Shown: positions 22,135 through 32,002, numbered from the stretch's first letter. The stretch: DNA of 64,000 nt from Gonatopus flavifemur (GCA_018340375.1 JAFFJZ010000009.1:20786501-20850500), one strand, 5' to 3'. Program-made: numbers and translations. Notes: generated by a model from the letters alone, not told the origin.

Positions 22135-22317
22135 AAACAACAATTCTGCTGTGGAAAAGAAGAAAGAGAGATGGAAAAACTCAAATTTACATTCAAAATG
22201 AGATCATGAGCGGATGGAAAAACAGATATTCTTCGCCTAACCTCAATAGCCACACCAGATGAAAGGCTTTTCGATTTACCGGATGAAATCCAACCGGTAA
22301 GTCTACATAAAACTTCA

Positions 22318-23181
22318 ATGGAAACACAAACATTTGGAAGAATACAGAACAGTATAAAGAAAAGGTCCCAATTTGGAAGCGTCCGGATAAACTCAACACA
22401 GGAACTCAAGAAAATATATTTGGATGATAGTGAAAACTTAATATTTCAAGATTTCTTTCTGGAAGAAATAGTTGTAAAAAGGGAAACTGAAACCAGTACA
22501 CATTCCTCAGACGAAACTCTACAAAAACTATCAGAAAAACTACTTAAAGATAAACAACACAAATCAGAAATTCAAAACCTAGGCAAGATTTCGAAACACT
22601 TTATGATCGAGAAATTTGATGGGGAAAATGTTAATGCAAGACAATGGCTGCAAGAATTTGAGAAAGAATGTGAACGTTGCATGATCAAAGAGGGAATACA
22701 GATGATTGAAATTTTGAAATTTTTCTTGGAAAAAGCAAGCTTAGACTGGTATGGCTGTATGATAATAAAATTTACAGTGGAATCAAGCTGGGAAGACTGG
22801 AAAAAAAACTTCTGCGAGACCTTTGGTAGTAAAGGTTGGTCTCCAATCAGGTACGCTCACACTTTCAAATATCAAACGGGGACTTCGCTAGAATATGCCG
22901 TGAAAAAAGAAAAATTATTGCTACAAGTTAGAAAAAGCATAGATACAAACACCCTGATAGATTTAATAGCCATTGGTCTCCCAAATTATATGACTGATAA
23001 AATAGATAGAGAGGAAATAAAGGAAACTCAGGATCTATACAATGAGATAAGCAAACTGGAACATCTAGCAAAGAAAGCATGCAGAATTTGTGAAAATCTT
23101 GAAAAAGGAAAACGTTCCCACCCAGAAGAAGCTGCTGGTTCAAGGATAAAGAAGAGAAAGAAGGCCAACCAAGAAAAATAA
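22318..23181 (+). CDS. Gypsy-type gag-like protein
   Basis: 287 codons from METQTFGRIQNSIKK. The central part (residues ~95-190) contains HFMIEKFDGENVNARQWLQE, FLEKASLDWY and ETFGSKGWSPIRYA, the capsid-like pattern of insect gypsy gags. The C-terminus is Lys/Arg-rich (KRSHPEEAAGSRIKKRKK) and has C-x2-C (ACRICE) but no full CCHC knuckle. The frame is intact, whereas pol downstream is broken. Pol starts 70 bp later in another frame. Confidence 0.75.
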   Translation: METQTFGRIQNSIKKRSQFGSVRINSTQELKKIYLDDSENLIFQDFFLEEIVVKRETETSTHSSDETLQKLSEKLLKDKQHKSEIQNLGKISKHFMIEKFDGENVNARQWLQEFEKECERCMIKEGIQMIEILKFFLEKASLDWYGCMIIKFTVESSWEDWKKNFCETFGSKGWSPIRYAHTFKYQTGTSLEYAVKKEKLLLQVRKSIDTNTLIDLIAIGLPNYMTDKIDREEIKETQDLYNEISKLEHLAKKACRICENLEKGKRSHPEEAAGSRIKKRKKANQEK

Positions 23182-23251
23182 ACAATAATTCAATCTTAGA
23201 GGTACAGCTGAATAATGAAGACCCAAAAATCTTGTAATCCTCCCATTCATT

Positions 23252-26200
23252 GTGTTCAAAGTAAACTTGAATAATATATTAGATGTAACGGCACTATATG
23301 ATCCTGGCTCAAACATATACTTGATAAATGCAAAAATATTGAGAATAAAGCAAAATAAAATGCAGCGACATCATGTAGTAAATATGAATACAATTAATGG
23401 TAGTTCTGAAACAAAAGGTACAGTGACTCTAAAAGTAAGGATTTTTGATATGGAAAAAGAAATGAAAGTTTTTTTAATAGATAATAAGGAGTTCTCATAT
23501 GATTTCCTGGCTGGCTTAGATTGTTGCAAAGAATTCAACATGCGTCACAATGAAAACTTGGAAATCATACAAAATAACAAAATTAATAAAAATATAGAAA
23601 CAACAGAAAACGAAAATGTCAAAATTCCTGATGTACTAGATGACATAAATTACAAAGAATACAGGATAAATTTCAATGAGAATCTGAATATTGATGATTA
23701 TAATATAAAAAAAGACCATTTATATGAAAACGAACAAATCGAAATTGAGAAGTTAATAGAAAAATATAAAACGGTATTCGCAAAGGATGAATACGATGTC
23801 GACACAGTAAAAAACTATGAAGCTCATATTGATCTAATACTTGACAAATACTGCTGTAAACGTTCTTATAGGTGCACAACCGAAGATAGAAGAGAAATAG
23901 AAGAACAAGTAACAGAATTATTAGAGAAGGGTCTGATCGAGGAATCATACAGCCCATTTGCGGCTCCTGTCACTTTGGCCTATAAGAAAGAAGAGGGAAA
24001 GAAATCACGATTATGCATTGACTTCAGGGAACTAAACAAAATAATTGCACCGCAATCACAACCTTTCCCATTAATAGAAGATTTAGTAGGAAAAGCTGTA
24101 AACTGCAAATTTTCCACAACATTAGATAGTAATCCGGCATTTTGGTCCATCCCACTGAGAATTCGAGACAAATATAAGACTGCATTTGTGACACAGGGAG
24201 GACATTTTCAGTGGACGTGTCTACCGTTTGGTCTCAAGACATCACCAGCCATCTTTCAGAGAATACTAAGTGGCATAATAAGAAAACATAAGCTCTCAGG
24301 ATTTGTAGAAAATTTCATTGACGACATAATAATATTTTCAAAAACATTTCGGAACATATCGAACATATTTCAAGATGATTGAAAGCCATTAGGAAGGGAG
24401 GATGTAAACTGAAATTCTCAAAATGCTCATTTGCGAAGAATAGTGCAAAATATTCAGGTCATATAATAGAAAACGATACGATTAGACCACTGAATGATTA
24501 CTTAATAGCGGTCAAAAATTTCCCGACACCTAAAACAAGAAAAAACGTTCGCCAATTTCTAGGAAAAGTTAATTTCCATCATAAGTTTATACCACACAGT
24601 GCAAAAATTCTAGACCCATTGCACAACTTGCTTAGAAAAGATGTGAAGTTTATTTGGACACAATAAATGCCAAGAGGCATTCGGAAAAACAAAAAAATGG
24701 CTATGCTCGGAACCAGTACTTAAAATATTTGACCCGAACGCCCCAATCAATATATACACAGATGCATGCAACGTTGGAGTAGGGGCTGTACTGAAACAGA
24801 TAGATGAAAAAGGGGAAAATAAGCCGGTTGCATATTTTCCCAGAAAATTAACAGAATCCCAAAAAAAGAAAAAAGCTATATATCTTGAATGCTCGGCCAT
24901 CAGAGAAGTAGTGGAATACTGGCAACACTGGTTAATGGGTAAAGAATTCACAGTGTATTCGGACCATAGACCTTTAGGAAATTTGAATTATAAGGCAAGA
25001 ATAGATGAAGGCCTGGGTGACTTAACGTACTACCTAGCACAGTATAATTTTGAAGTACGATATAACCCAGGAAAAACAAATCAAGAAGCGCATTGTTTGA
25101 GTAGAAATGCAGTATTGGAACCAGATGAGGATTTAGATGATTTTATCACCTTTGTGAATCACTACTGCACAGATTTACATATTAAACAGTGTCATTGATT
25201 TACCTTGAAAGGAATACAAGAAGACCAAGGAAGGAATATGACAATGAGGGGAAAAAATAACGGATTTTCGCGAAAGAATGGAGTTCACTACAAAACGATA
25301 AAAAGAAAAGAAAAAATTTCAATTTCTGAAGATCTTGGGAGAAAATTATCAATGAAAATACATGATAAATACTGTCACTTGGGGAAAACTCGAATGATGA
25401 ATGAGATAACGCCATATAACACGATGAAAAACCTAACAAATATTATAAAAAGAATATGCGAAAACTGTGAAATGTGTTTGATGAATAAATCAAGAAGGGG
25501 ATCAAATATGGATTTATGTCACACTTAGGACCAGCCAAACCACCTTTTGAAATCGTATCTATTGATACGGTAGGAGGATTTGGAGGATCCAGGTCAACAA
25601 AAAAATATCTACACATATTAATAGATCATTTTACACGATATGTATATGTAATGACCTCAAAAAACCAAAACGCGAACGATTTTATCAAATTAACAAAATT
25701 AGTTACAGAAAATTACAAAATTAACACAATACTAACGGACCAGTACCCGGGAATCAATTCCAAGAAATATGAGAATTTTTAGGAAAATGAAAATATAAAA
25801 CTAATTTCCACAGCTGTAGACTCTCCCTTCTCAAATGGTTTGAACGGACGAGTGAATCAAACAATCATGAATGAAATACGATGCAGTATAAATGAAAGAG
25901 AGAAAAAAATAGCTCGGACAACCATAGCTCATAAAAGCGTAGAAGCTTACAACAACACAGAACATACGATCACTAAATTTACACCGAAATACCTTCTAGA
26001 AGGTGGGAGTACAGATATACTACCGAAAGAATTAAACGCCGAATGTACAGATGAAAGATTGAAGAAGGACAGGAAACTAGCTTTAAAGAATACGACGAAA
26101 TCCCACAATTACAACAAGATAAAATTCGATAAAAATCGGAAGGAATTGAAACTACAAGTTGGAGAGGAAGTATACATAGAAAATGGAAACAAACTAAATA

Positions 26201-26367
26201 GAAAAAAATTGGACGAATTACGAATCGGACCATTTAAAATTACGAAAAAAATTTCAAACTCCATATATAAAATAAATACAGGACATAGGAAGAAAGAAAC
26301 AAATCTCTACCACATAACTAAATTGACTCCGGTATCAAGTGTCCACGAAAACAATGCTGCAAGTTAG
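23252..26367 (+). pseudogene. Gypsy-type pol (protease, RT, RNase H, integrase), broken
   Basis: Pieces in several frames: 23252-24382 holds a protease-like ALYDPGSNIYLI (DPGS in place of DSG) and RT with SRLCIDFRELNK and FIDDIIIFSK; 24379-24666 the RT thumb (RPLNDYL..., RQFLGKVNFHHKFIP); 24700-25198 RNase H (IYTDACNVGVGAVL, VYSDHRPLGNLN); 25205-26367 the integrase zinc region and core. Stops or frameshifts separate them near 24380, 24665, 25198, 25520 and 25780. In the integrase the first two Asp are visible (SIDTVGG, LTDQYPG), but the usual NER glutamate reads NGR (SNGLNGRVNQT), so the catalytic Glu is lost. The final segment 25840-26367 ends with a PFKITKKI-type C-terminal domain. Confidence 0.85.
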
Positions 26368-26396
26368 CAGAAATTGTTTTTCTCAAGGAGGGGAGA

Positions 26397-26901
26397 TGTA
26401 AAAGAAAACACGACACACTATATGACGTGTCGAGATTTCTTCAACTAGATTTCAAATTATATCGTGTAACCAACGGAGTTCTCAATTACCAACGGAAGAA
26501 TATAAAAGGAAGCACGATACACTCACGATGTGTAGGGATTTCTCTAATTAGATTACAAACTATATCACATTATCGACGGAGTACTGAATAATCAACGGGA
26601 AAAGACGTAAGGCGTGAGAATGATAAGAAGAGGAAAGAATTGAGGACACGTGTCATTTCAATGTCGGAATAAATATCTGAATTAACAAAAGATAAAGAAA
26701 CATAATGGGATAGTGGCTTTAATTGTTGTTTTCTCGTTATTGCAGGTAATGAATTTTAATTTGTAAATATTGTAAATAACTTATACTTGAACTTATTGAA
26801 TCTCGTTATTGCAGAGCAAACCCAATTGGTTTTTATCTCCACACAACTTTATATCATTCACTATTGTGGTATATGAGGATAAAATGAAGAAGATCATTAC
26901 A
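26397..26901 (+). repeat. Right LTR of the 5.27-kb retrotransposon
   Basis: 505 bp, TGTAAAAGAAAACACGACAC ... GATCATTACA, the same length as the left LTR. It is immediately preceded by the polypurine tract and immediately followed by a mariner inserted within the TSD. Confidence 0.9.
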
Positions 26902-26903
26902 TA

Positions 26904-28225
26904 CGAGGTGTGTTCAAAAAGTAAGGTGACTTTGTATTTTTAAGAAGAAATATTTATTTATTTATCAATATTTATGTTGTCCCCTTCAAAGTAATCCCCC
27001 TCAGATACAATACACTTATGCCAACGGTTTGTCCAATCCTCAAAGCACTTCTCATAAGCACTTTTCGGTATGGCCTTGAGCTCTTCCAGCGATGCAGTCT
27101 TTATCTCTTCAATCGTTGCAGATCTCCGTCCTTTCATAGGTCTCTTTAGTTTTGGGAACAAGAAAAAGTCACATGGGGCCAAATCCGGTGAATATGGTGG
27201 CTGAGGCATGATTGTGGTGTTGTTTTTGGCCAAAAAATCTCTCACAAGCAAAGATGAGTGAGCAGGGGCATTATCGTGATGCAAAAGCCATGAATTATTT
27301 TTCCACAATTCTGGAGGTTTTCTTCGTATTGCTTCTCGCAAACGGCGCATAACTTCAAGATAATACTGTTTATTGATCGTACGACCATATGGTAAGAACT
27401 CCTGATGCACCACGCCATGGTAATCGAAGAAAACAGTGAGCAAAACTTTGACATTTGATCGAACTTGGCGTGCTTTTTTCGGTCTTGGCTCATCTGGGGT
27501 CTCCCATTGGGACGATTGGACTTTGGTTTCGACATCATAACCATATACCCATGATTCGTCACCAGTTATGACCCTTTTGAGTGAATCTGGGTCGTCGTTG
27601 ACGTCATTCAACAGTTCTTGAGCGATGCTCATGCGACGGTTCTTTTGGTCAAAATTTAGCAATTTCGGAACAAACTTCGCTGACACACGTCTCATGCCCA
27701 AAACGTTAGAAAAAATTTCATGGCACGAGCCAAGCGATAAACCAACATCCTCAGCAACTGCTCTGATAGTGATTCGACGATTTTCCAAAACAATTTTCTT
27801 CACTGCTTGAACGTTTTCATCAGTTGTTGACGTGCTTGGGCGTCCAGAGCGAGGCTCGTCATTGGCATCTTCCCGGCCATCTTGGAAGAGTTTGTACCAC
27901 TTGTAAACATTTTTTTTACTCAGAACAGTTCCACCGTATGCTACTGTCAACATTTTAAGTGTTCCGGAGCACTTTATTTTATTTTCAACACAAAATTTGA
28001 TGCAAATCCTTTGATCCATATTTTTCGATAGCAAGAAATCGCCGAGCACGCAAAACACTTATAACCTTTACGCCTTTCACAACCAAACAAAAAATGCTAT
28101 ACACTTGAAACTTGGTACAGATGTTCGGGAAGAGTGTGCCAACATAACAAAACAAAAAAATCGATAATCGAAAGTACGTTGCCCGCGAAATTTGAAAAGT
28201 CACCTTACTTTTTGGACACACCTCG
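26904..28225 (-). mobile_element. mariner (DD34D), 1322 bp, copy B
   Basis: TA-flanked (26902-26903, 28226-28227) with ends CGAGGTGTGTTCAAAAAGTA and the complement of CGAGGTGTGTCCAAAAAGTA. It landed in the 4-bp TSD of the gypsy element, one base after its right LTR, and so is younger than that retrotransposon. It is identical in length to copy A and nearly identical in sequence. Confidence 0.93.
26958..28019 (-). CDS. mariner DD34D transposase, intact frame (copy B)
   Basis: 353 residues from the Met at 28019 (MDQRICIKFCVENKIK). All motifs of copy A are present: GDESWVYGYD, HHDNAPAHSS, PYSPDLAPCDFF, with 34-residue spacing. Differences from copy A are few (for example LSKNMDQRICIKFCVENK against ...VKNE, GRRSATIEE against GRRFATIEE, NNTTIMP against NNTKIMP). 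No stop or frameshift is seen, so either copy could encode active protein. Overlapping 106-codon and 61-codon frames in other phases are shadows. Confidence 0.92.
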   Translation of the reverse strand: MDQRICIKFCVENKIKCSGTLKMLTVAYGGTVLSKKNVYKWYKLFQDGREDANDEPRSGRPSTSTTDENVQAVKKIVLENRRITIRAVAEDVGLSLGSCHEIFSNVLGMRRVSAKFVPKLLNFDQKNRRMSIAQELLNDVNDDPDSLKRVITGDESWVYGYDVETKVQSSQWETPDEPRPKKARQVRSNVKVLLTVFFDYHGVVHQEFLPYGRTINKQYYLEVMRRLREAIRRKPPELWKNNSWLLHHDNAPAHSSLLVRDFLAKNNTTIMPQPPYSPDLAPCDFFLFPKLKRPMKGRRSATIEEIKTASLEELKAIPKSAYEKCFEDWTNRWHKCIVSEGDYFEGDNINIDK

Positions 28226-28309
28226 TACATATCGGTCAACATAGTTAACCTTCGAGGTGATGGATAAGATTCCCACCTGTACTACCAGACGAACTCTCAT
28301 CTACATTGA

Positions 28310-28440
28310 GGTAGACAAATCTAAGTGATTTGCACTGATTTCAGGGCATAAACGGAGTTTTCCGGGTATTGCGTGATCTTTTTCGTGGACGATGCGAAGA
28401 TGATTCCATTGAATAAGTGGCTGCAAGGGATCTATCTGAA
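28310..28440 (-). pseudogene. P/THAP9-like transposase, fragment of the insertion domain
   Basis: A short exon, too small for a typical ORF scan, preceded by an AG acceptor (ATACTTTTCAG near 28440). It reads DPLQPLIQWNHLRIVHEKD and then RLCPEISANHLDLSTSM, which fits the 'W-x-H-(I/L)-x-x-(L/V)-(Y/H)-x-x-D ... L-x-P-x-H-(I/L)' region following the second catalytic Asp in P-type transposases. A GT (AAT|GTAGAT) ends it near 28313. Confidence 0.65.
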
Positions 28441-28510
28441 AAGTATATATTGTAATAATTAATTACTTACACATATATTATCCTGCAATCCGAAGAGAAC
28501 ATGAAGCTTG

Positions 28511-28980
28511 AGGGAACGTTCAAATTAGATCTGTATAGATTGGATCGAAGGTTCATGAAAGCTAACTTTTAGATTCACAAACGTTTGACAAAGGTTCTAC
28601 GGACGTTGAAATGTCCGCCTCGAAATACGTTCAGGAAACATAGTTGGAACGTTCGCTGGAGGTTCATCGAAGGTTTGACGAAGCTTCACAAAAATATCTA
28701 TACTTAAATTAGTTTCTAATAATTTGTGTTGATCAATTCAGTTATTCTTCATATAAATTGATCAAAATCAATATAAGTATAGATATTTTTGTGAAGCTTC
28801 GTCAAACCTTCGATGAACCTTCAGCGAACGTTCCATCTATGTTTCCTGAACGTATTCCGAGGTGGACATTTCAACGTCCGTAGAACCTTCGTCAAACGTT
28901 TCTGAATCTAAAAGTTAGCTCTGATGAACCTTCGGCCCGATCTATACACATCTGATCTGAAGGTTCGCTGAAGCTCCATC
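28511..28980. repeat. Palindromic foldback MITE, copy 2
   Basis: The arms about 28511-28700 and 28775-28980 are reverse complements, with a ~70-bp AT-rich loop. The outer ends read AAGCTTGAGGGAACGTTC on the left and, complemented, GAGCTTCAGCGAACCTTC on the right. It is the same family as 12550-12995 (shared CACAAACGTTTGACAAAGG, CCGCCTCGAAA, GGAACGTTCG). It separates the RNase H-like exon (VYVFSDTPHLVKTIRNKL, ending near 28982) from the next P-gene exon. TSD not resolved. Confidence 0.8.
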
Positions 28981-28981
28981 G

Positions 28982-29844
28982 TTGTGTAGTTTGTTCCTAA
29001 TAGTTTTAACAAGATGAGGAGTGTCAGAAAAGACATAGACCCTTCTATTGTTATGTAAGGGATTTTGAAAATGAGTATGTAAATTATCTTTTCTTCCACT
29101 AACTCCTACTTCATTCCAGAACTTGCGGTTTGTAGATGCGCCATCGCTTATGACGCCATGAACTTGGGCACCAATTTTTTCCAGCAATATTATTCCTTTT
29201 GTAACTAATTTGGCGAGAGTTATTCCATTCGTAGGACCTCTGGACGCAAAAACACCAATCGGTTGGGTATATGAAGCAACTAACGGTTGAAACATAAACA
29301 CTAAACCGTGATTTGCCTTCTCGTTCAATATTTGAGGTGTGTGAGTTTCTTTGCCAAAGTTCACGAGACCGGTATAGGTGGGAGATTGCGAATCGACTGA
29401 GATGCTTTCTCGAGTTGACATCTCGTCAAAAAGTAAACATTCATGTTTATTTACATCCGACTGTTCCCTTAAAAATTTTTCGAACACTTCGAAAAAGGCA
29501 GGGTCGAATCCACATTCGGTGTTGATAGTTGATAAATTTCTGAAAGATAATAAGAGATTCAAAACGTTTCCACATTCAACTAATAATTTTTGTTCTACTG
29601 AAAAAATAAAAGTGTGATGAAAATTTTACCTTCTAATCGTACTCGCACACGGTGATGACAAAATATTATTTGTCCGTAAGAAATTATCAGTGAATGGAGA
29701 TCGGATATGCAATAACAGACACAATATCATCCAATCTTCCGAATAACGATGACCATTTGGTAATTCGTTTTTCGAAGCGTTCCATATTTCAATAACGGCA
29801 TGTTGTTGATTTCCTGGTATATTTGATTCTCCCAAAGCATTCAA
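28982..29844 (-). pseudogene. P/THAP9-like transposase, RNase H-like core exons
   Basis: Two exons separated by a 90-bp intron (29540-29629; GTAAAA donor after GATTAGAAG, TTATCTTTCAG acceptor). The upstream exon has NGHRYSEDWMILCLLLHI and SSPCASTIRR, conserved immediately before the catalytic core. The downstream exon has HECLLFDEMSTRE (first catalytic Asp), VHGVISDGASTNRKFW (second catalytic Asp) and VYVFSDTPHLVKTIRNKL. This is a clear signature of P-element transposase. The segment is uninterrupted by stops. It ends at the border of palindromic MITE copy 2. Confidence 0.88.
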
Positions 29845-29870
29845 GATTGTATTTCTATTGGTGAGAGATA

Positions 29871-30022
29871 CCCCAGTAAAAATGGAAGTATCGGATTGAT
29901 CACTCCGTGATCAAAAGTACGGCTCGTGGCCTATTTCCATACTTGCAATACATAGCTTTAGGCCAAATCCCATACTTTTGATCACGAAGTGATCAATCCT
30001 GTACTCTCCATTTTCACTGGGG
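29871..30022. repeat. 152-bp MITE in the P-transposase coding region
   Basis: The inverted ends CCCCAGTAAAAATGGAAGTA (left) and CCCCAGTGAAAATGGAGAGT (right, complement) are flanked by ATA on both sides. Inside, TGATCACTCCGTGATCAAAAGT and its mirror near 29978 form a further palindrome. It separates the coiled-coil segment (ends LEDCYKKL) from the segment with ALGESNIPGNQQH. The 3-bp TSD would suit a Harbinger- or CACTA-type MITE, but ATA is not the usual Harbinger target. Confidence 0.75.
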
Positions 30023-30526
30023 ATAATTTTTTGTAACAATCTTCTAATGATTTTTTGATTTCTTCATGTTTTTTTTGTAACTGACAGTTCTTTCTGGCGG
30101 ATTGTGTCAGATTTTTTCTCAGTTTCGCAATGTGCAGCTTCTCATTTGCTGGAACAGTTTCTAAGTGCAATCGTTCCACGTATCCACTGATCGCTTCCTT
30201 TTACAAGCCAATGTTTTCTCAGCTTGACGGCAAAATTTACACCGTGCACTTCCACTCAAAAACGTGCAATTTTTGTGTCTTGTTACCTTATAATTATCTG
30301 AAAATGTTACGGTACTATCAATATTTTTCCAATCGTCAAGCAATTCAACACCACCACAAATGTTCAATGCATTGATTGCAAGGAAGGTATCCTCAAGCAT
30401 TTGCAAATCTGTTGCAAACTTGTTGATTCCATGCTCACATAGATCCAACGTAACATGATTCACTTTGAGTTGTATTTCTAAATTTGAGCACACAAATACT
30501 TCTTTCGATTCAAGTGTCTCAATCAT
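30023..30526 (-). pseudogene. P/THAP9-like transposase, Cys-rich and coiled-coil region
   Basis: The frame 30526-30161 has ENLDL-like helices and a Cys cluster (HKNCTFLSGSARCKFCRQAE), followed in an overlapping frame (30179-30023) by a Leu/Lys-rich heptad stretch (LHIAKLRKNLTQSARK, QLQKKHEEIKKSLEDCYKK), the dimerising coiled coil that follows the THAP domain in P-type transposases. The switch of frame between the two shows a lesion near 30165-30180. The last residues before the MITE are ...DCYKKL. Confidence 0.65.
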
Positions 30527-30535
30527 TCCATTCTC

Positions 30536-31066
30536 TCATTCATAATTAATCATTGAAAACATTACAACTGTCTCATTTTCAACTTCACACATATTTTGGG
30601 ACCAAGAGTTTGGTAATGAAATTGAACCATTCAGCACATTTTCGAACCCAAAATTTCGGTCATTTGAACTTCCAACTAGACCTCCTGACTGAATTGTTAC
30701 ATTGACTGCAGTTGAATCATTGCATCCAGCAATTAGGTCATCTTGAGTTGCAGTACATTTTATAGGACACTCGTATCGCAATAGATTTGTTGGTAGGTTT
30801 GATGAATGTGCTACGGTTGTCTTAGTTGTCTCATCGATCAGGTCATCTTGAGTTGCAGTACATTTTGTAGGATCCTCTTCTTGCAGTAAATTTGTTGATA
30901 GATTTGATGAATCTGCTATGGTTGTTTCCGTTGTCTGCGGTGAATTCATATTATATTGTATGTCTTCATTCGATATGGGATTTGAAGTACATTCATGCCA
31001 TGAAAATAACATTGGTACCGCATTTGGTTCTAATCGAGGTCTCCCGTAAGGACTCTGTAATAACAA
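30536..31066 (-). pseudogene. P/THAP9-like transposase linker exon with an internal duplication
   Basis: It opens after a pyrimidine-rich AG (CTTGTTATTACAG) and runs 176 codons with low complexity (Ser, Thr, Asn). It contains two near-identical units: SSNLSTNLLQEEDPTKCTAT then QDDLID, and SSNLPTNLLRYECPIKCTAT then QDDLIAG, about 34 residues each. No known domain. It lies between the THAP exon and the coiled-coil region, so it is best read as the variable linker of the same protein. The two DNA repeats (around 30740-30800 and 30840-30905) indicate a recent in-frame tandem duplication. Confidence 0.6.
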
Positions 31067-31176
31067 GAAAACAATGATTCACTCCGAGCAGTAAAGGGAA
31101 AGTCAAATACGCAGTTTTCCAAATAAAAGCTATGCAATTGATGTAAAATTTGTTTATAGCTCGAGAGAAAACGTAT

Positions 31177-31436
31177 TTATGATAGTTCATATGTGTTGAC
31201 CTCTCCAAGGATAGTTCCATCTAGACTCAGAATGAATTGTTTCCAAAGAATATCCTCTGGAAGGAAATGATTACTGCAAATGCGTTGCCTCGGTTTTAGC
31301 ACAATATCTGATCTGCGAATTGCATTTTGCCATTTTTGCCTCAAATCCTTATGCGCAGGTACAGAAAATAAGTGCAGTTCTCTAGATTTGATCGGTAACC
31401 CGATGCGCATCCAAGCACCATACACGAATTTGGCAT
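31177..31436 (-). pseudogene. THAP domain exon, frameshifted
   Basis: From the ATG at 31436 the frame reads MPNSCMVLGC, the C-x4-C start of a THAP zinc finger. A second frame (31425 down) carries the remainder: LHLFSVPAHKDLRQKWQNAI, then PRQRICSNHFLPEDI, the C-x2-H end of the C2CH motif. The frame change within the first ~20 residues breaks the finger. THAP domains bind the subterminal repeats of P elements, so this is the DNA-binding end of the transposase. A GAG|GTCAAC donor near 31194 would join it to the linker exon. Confidence 0.78.
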
Positions 31437-31643
31437 CACGTAATATGAACTACACAAATTACAAGTTCAAATAATTGAATCTCAATACACATATGGAACA
31501 TTACTTATAAGTATATGAAGTACTCTGTACAAATATTTGTAGTCGAATCGGTTCCCAACAATTTACTAATTTTGCACTCATCTGGTTTTTCTCAACATAA
31601 CTGTGAAATTTCAATTATGAATTGAAAATTCGTTATTTCTATA

Positions 31644-32000
31644 CTGCCGTGCTAAGCGCCGAGGTCGTAACTTGATTTTTGACCATTTTGAGATATTCAC
31701 AGTTTTTACTTTTCAAGTTTCTCAATTTCTAAACATTATGTATCAAGTCGGGAAGTTCTCAAATTTCAATTGAATCAAAACAAAACTGATTGGATTACTT
31801 TTTTTTTATTAAAATATCAAATATGAAATGATTACGTGAGAAAATAACAGTTTTTTACGGAGTGATTTTATCATTAAAAAATGAATTGAATAATTCAAAT
31901 ATACTATGAAAATGTTCACCGATTGATGTTATATCATTTGACACTCATAATTCGTTTTGGCCAAAAAATTCAGTTACAACCTCTACCCTTAGCATAGTAG
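31644..32000. repeat. 357-bp MITE with TA target duplication
   Basis: The ends are CTGCCGTGCTAAGCGCCGAG and, complemented from the right, CTACTATGCTAAGGGTAGAG, each followed by GTCGTAACT or GTTGTAACT. It is flanked by TA at 31642-31643 and 32001-32002. The interior is AT-rich without coding frames. The TA duplication fits Tc1/mariner-type mobilisation; the ends do not match the mariners in this window. Confidence 0.6.
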
Positions 32001-32002
32001 TA

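Larger units (their letters stand above)
21630..26901 (+). mobile_element. Ty3/gypsy-type LTR retrotransposon, 5.27 kb, degenerate
   Basis: Two 505-bp LTRs (21630-22134, 26397-26901), TG...CA ends, bracket gag (22318-23181) and a broken pol (23252-26367) in the gypsy order protease-RT-RNase H-integrase. The TSD is TACA: the left copy is 21626-21629, and the right copy is split by a mariner (TA at 26902-26903, CA at 28228-28229). A purine tract AAGGAGGGGAGA lies directly before the right LTR. By hand count the LTRs differ at about 29 of 505 positions (~6%), so the insertion is not recent. I could not identify a convincing tRNA primer site after 22134. Confidence 0.9.
16636..31436 (-). mobile_element. 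P-element/THAP9-like transposon remnant split by six insertions
   Basis: Minus-strand segments in the right order give one P-type transposase: THAP domain (31436-31177), linker (31066-30536), Cys-rich and coiled-coil region (30526-30023), RNase H-like core with two catalytic Asp (29844-28982), part of the insertion domain (about 28440-28310), two later exons (21049-20879, 20794-20613), and C-terminal blocks (18712-18369, 17043-16636). Every gap is filled by an identifiable transposon or intron. GT/AG intron borders are visible at 29540-29629 and 20795-20878. The THAP exon is frameshifted and there are further lesions, so it is dead. I did not find the element's own terminal repeats. A domesticated THAP9-type host gene is an alternative, but the amount of damage argues against a functional gene. 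Confidence 0.8.

Noticed and set aside
22135..22160. Primer-binding site of the 5.27-kb gypsy element
   Set aside because: The sequence after the left LTR (AAACAACAATTCTGCTGTGG) does not begin with TGG at the right distance and I could not match it to a tRNA end.
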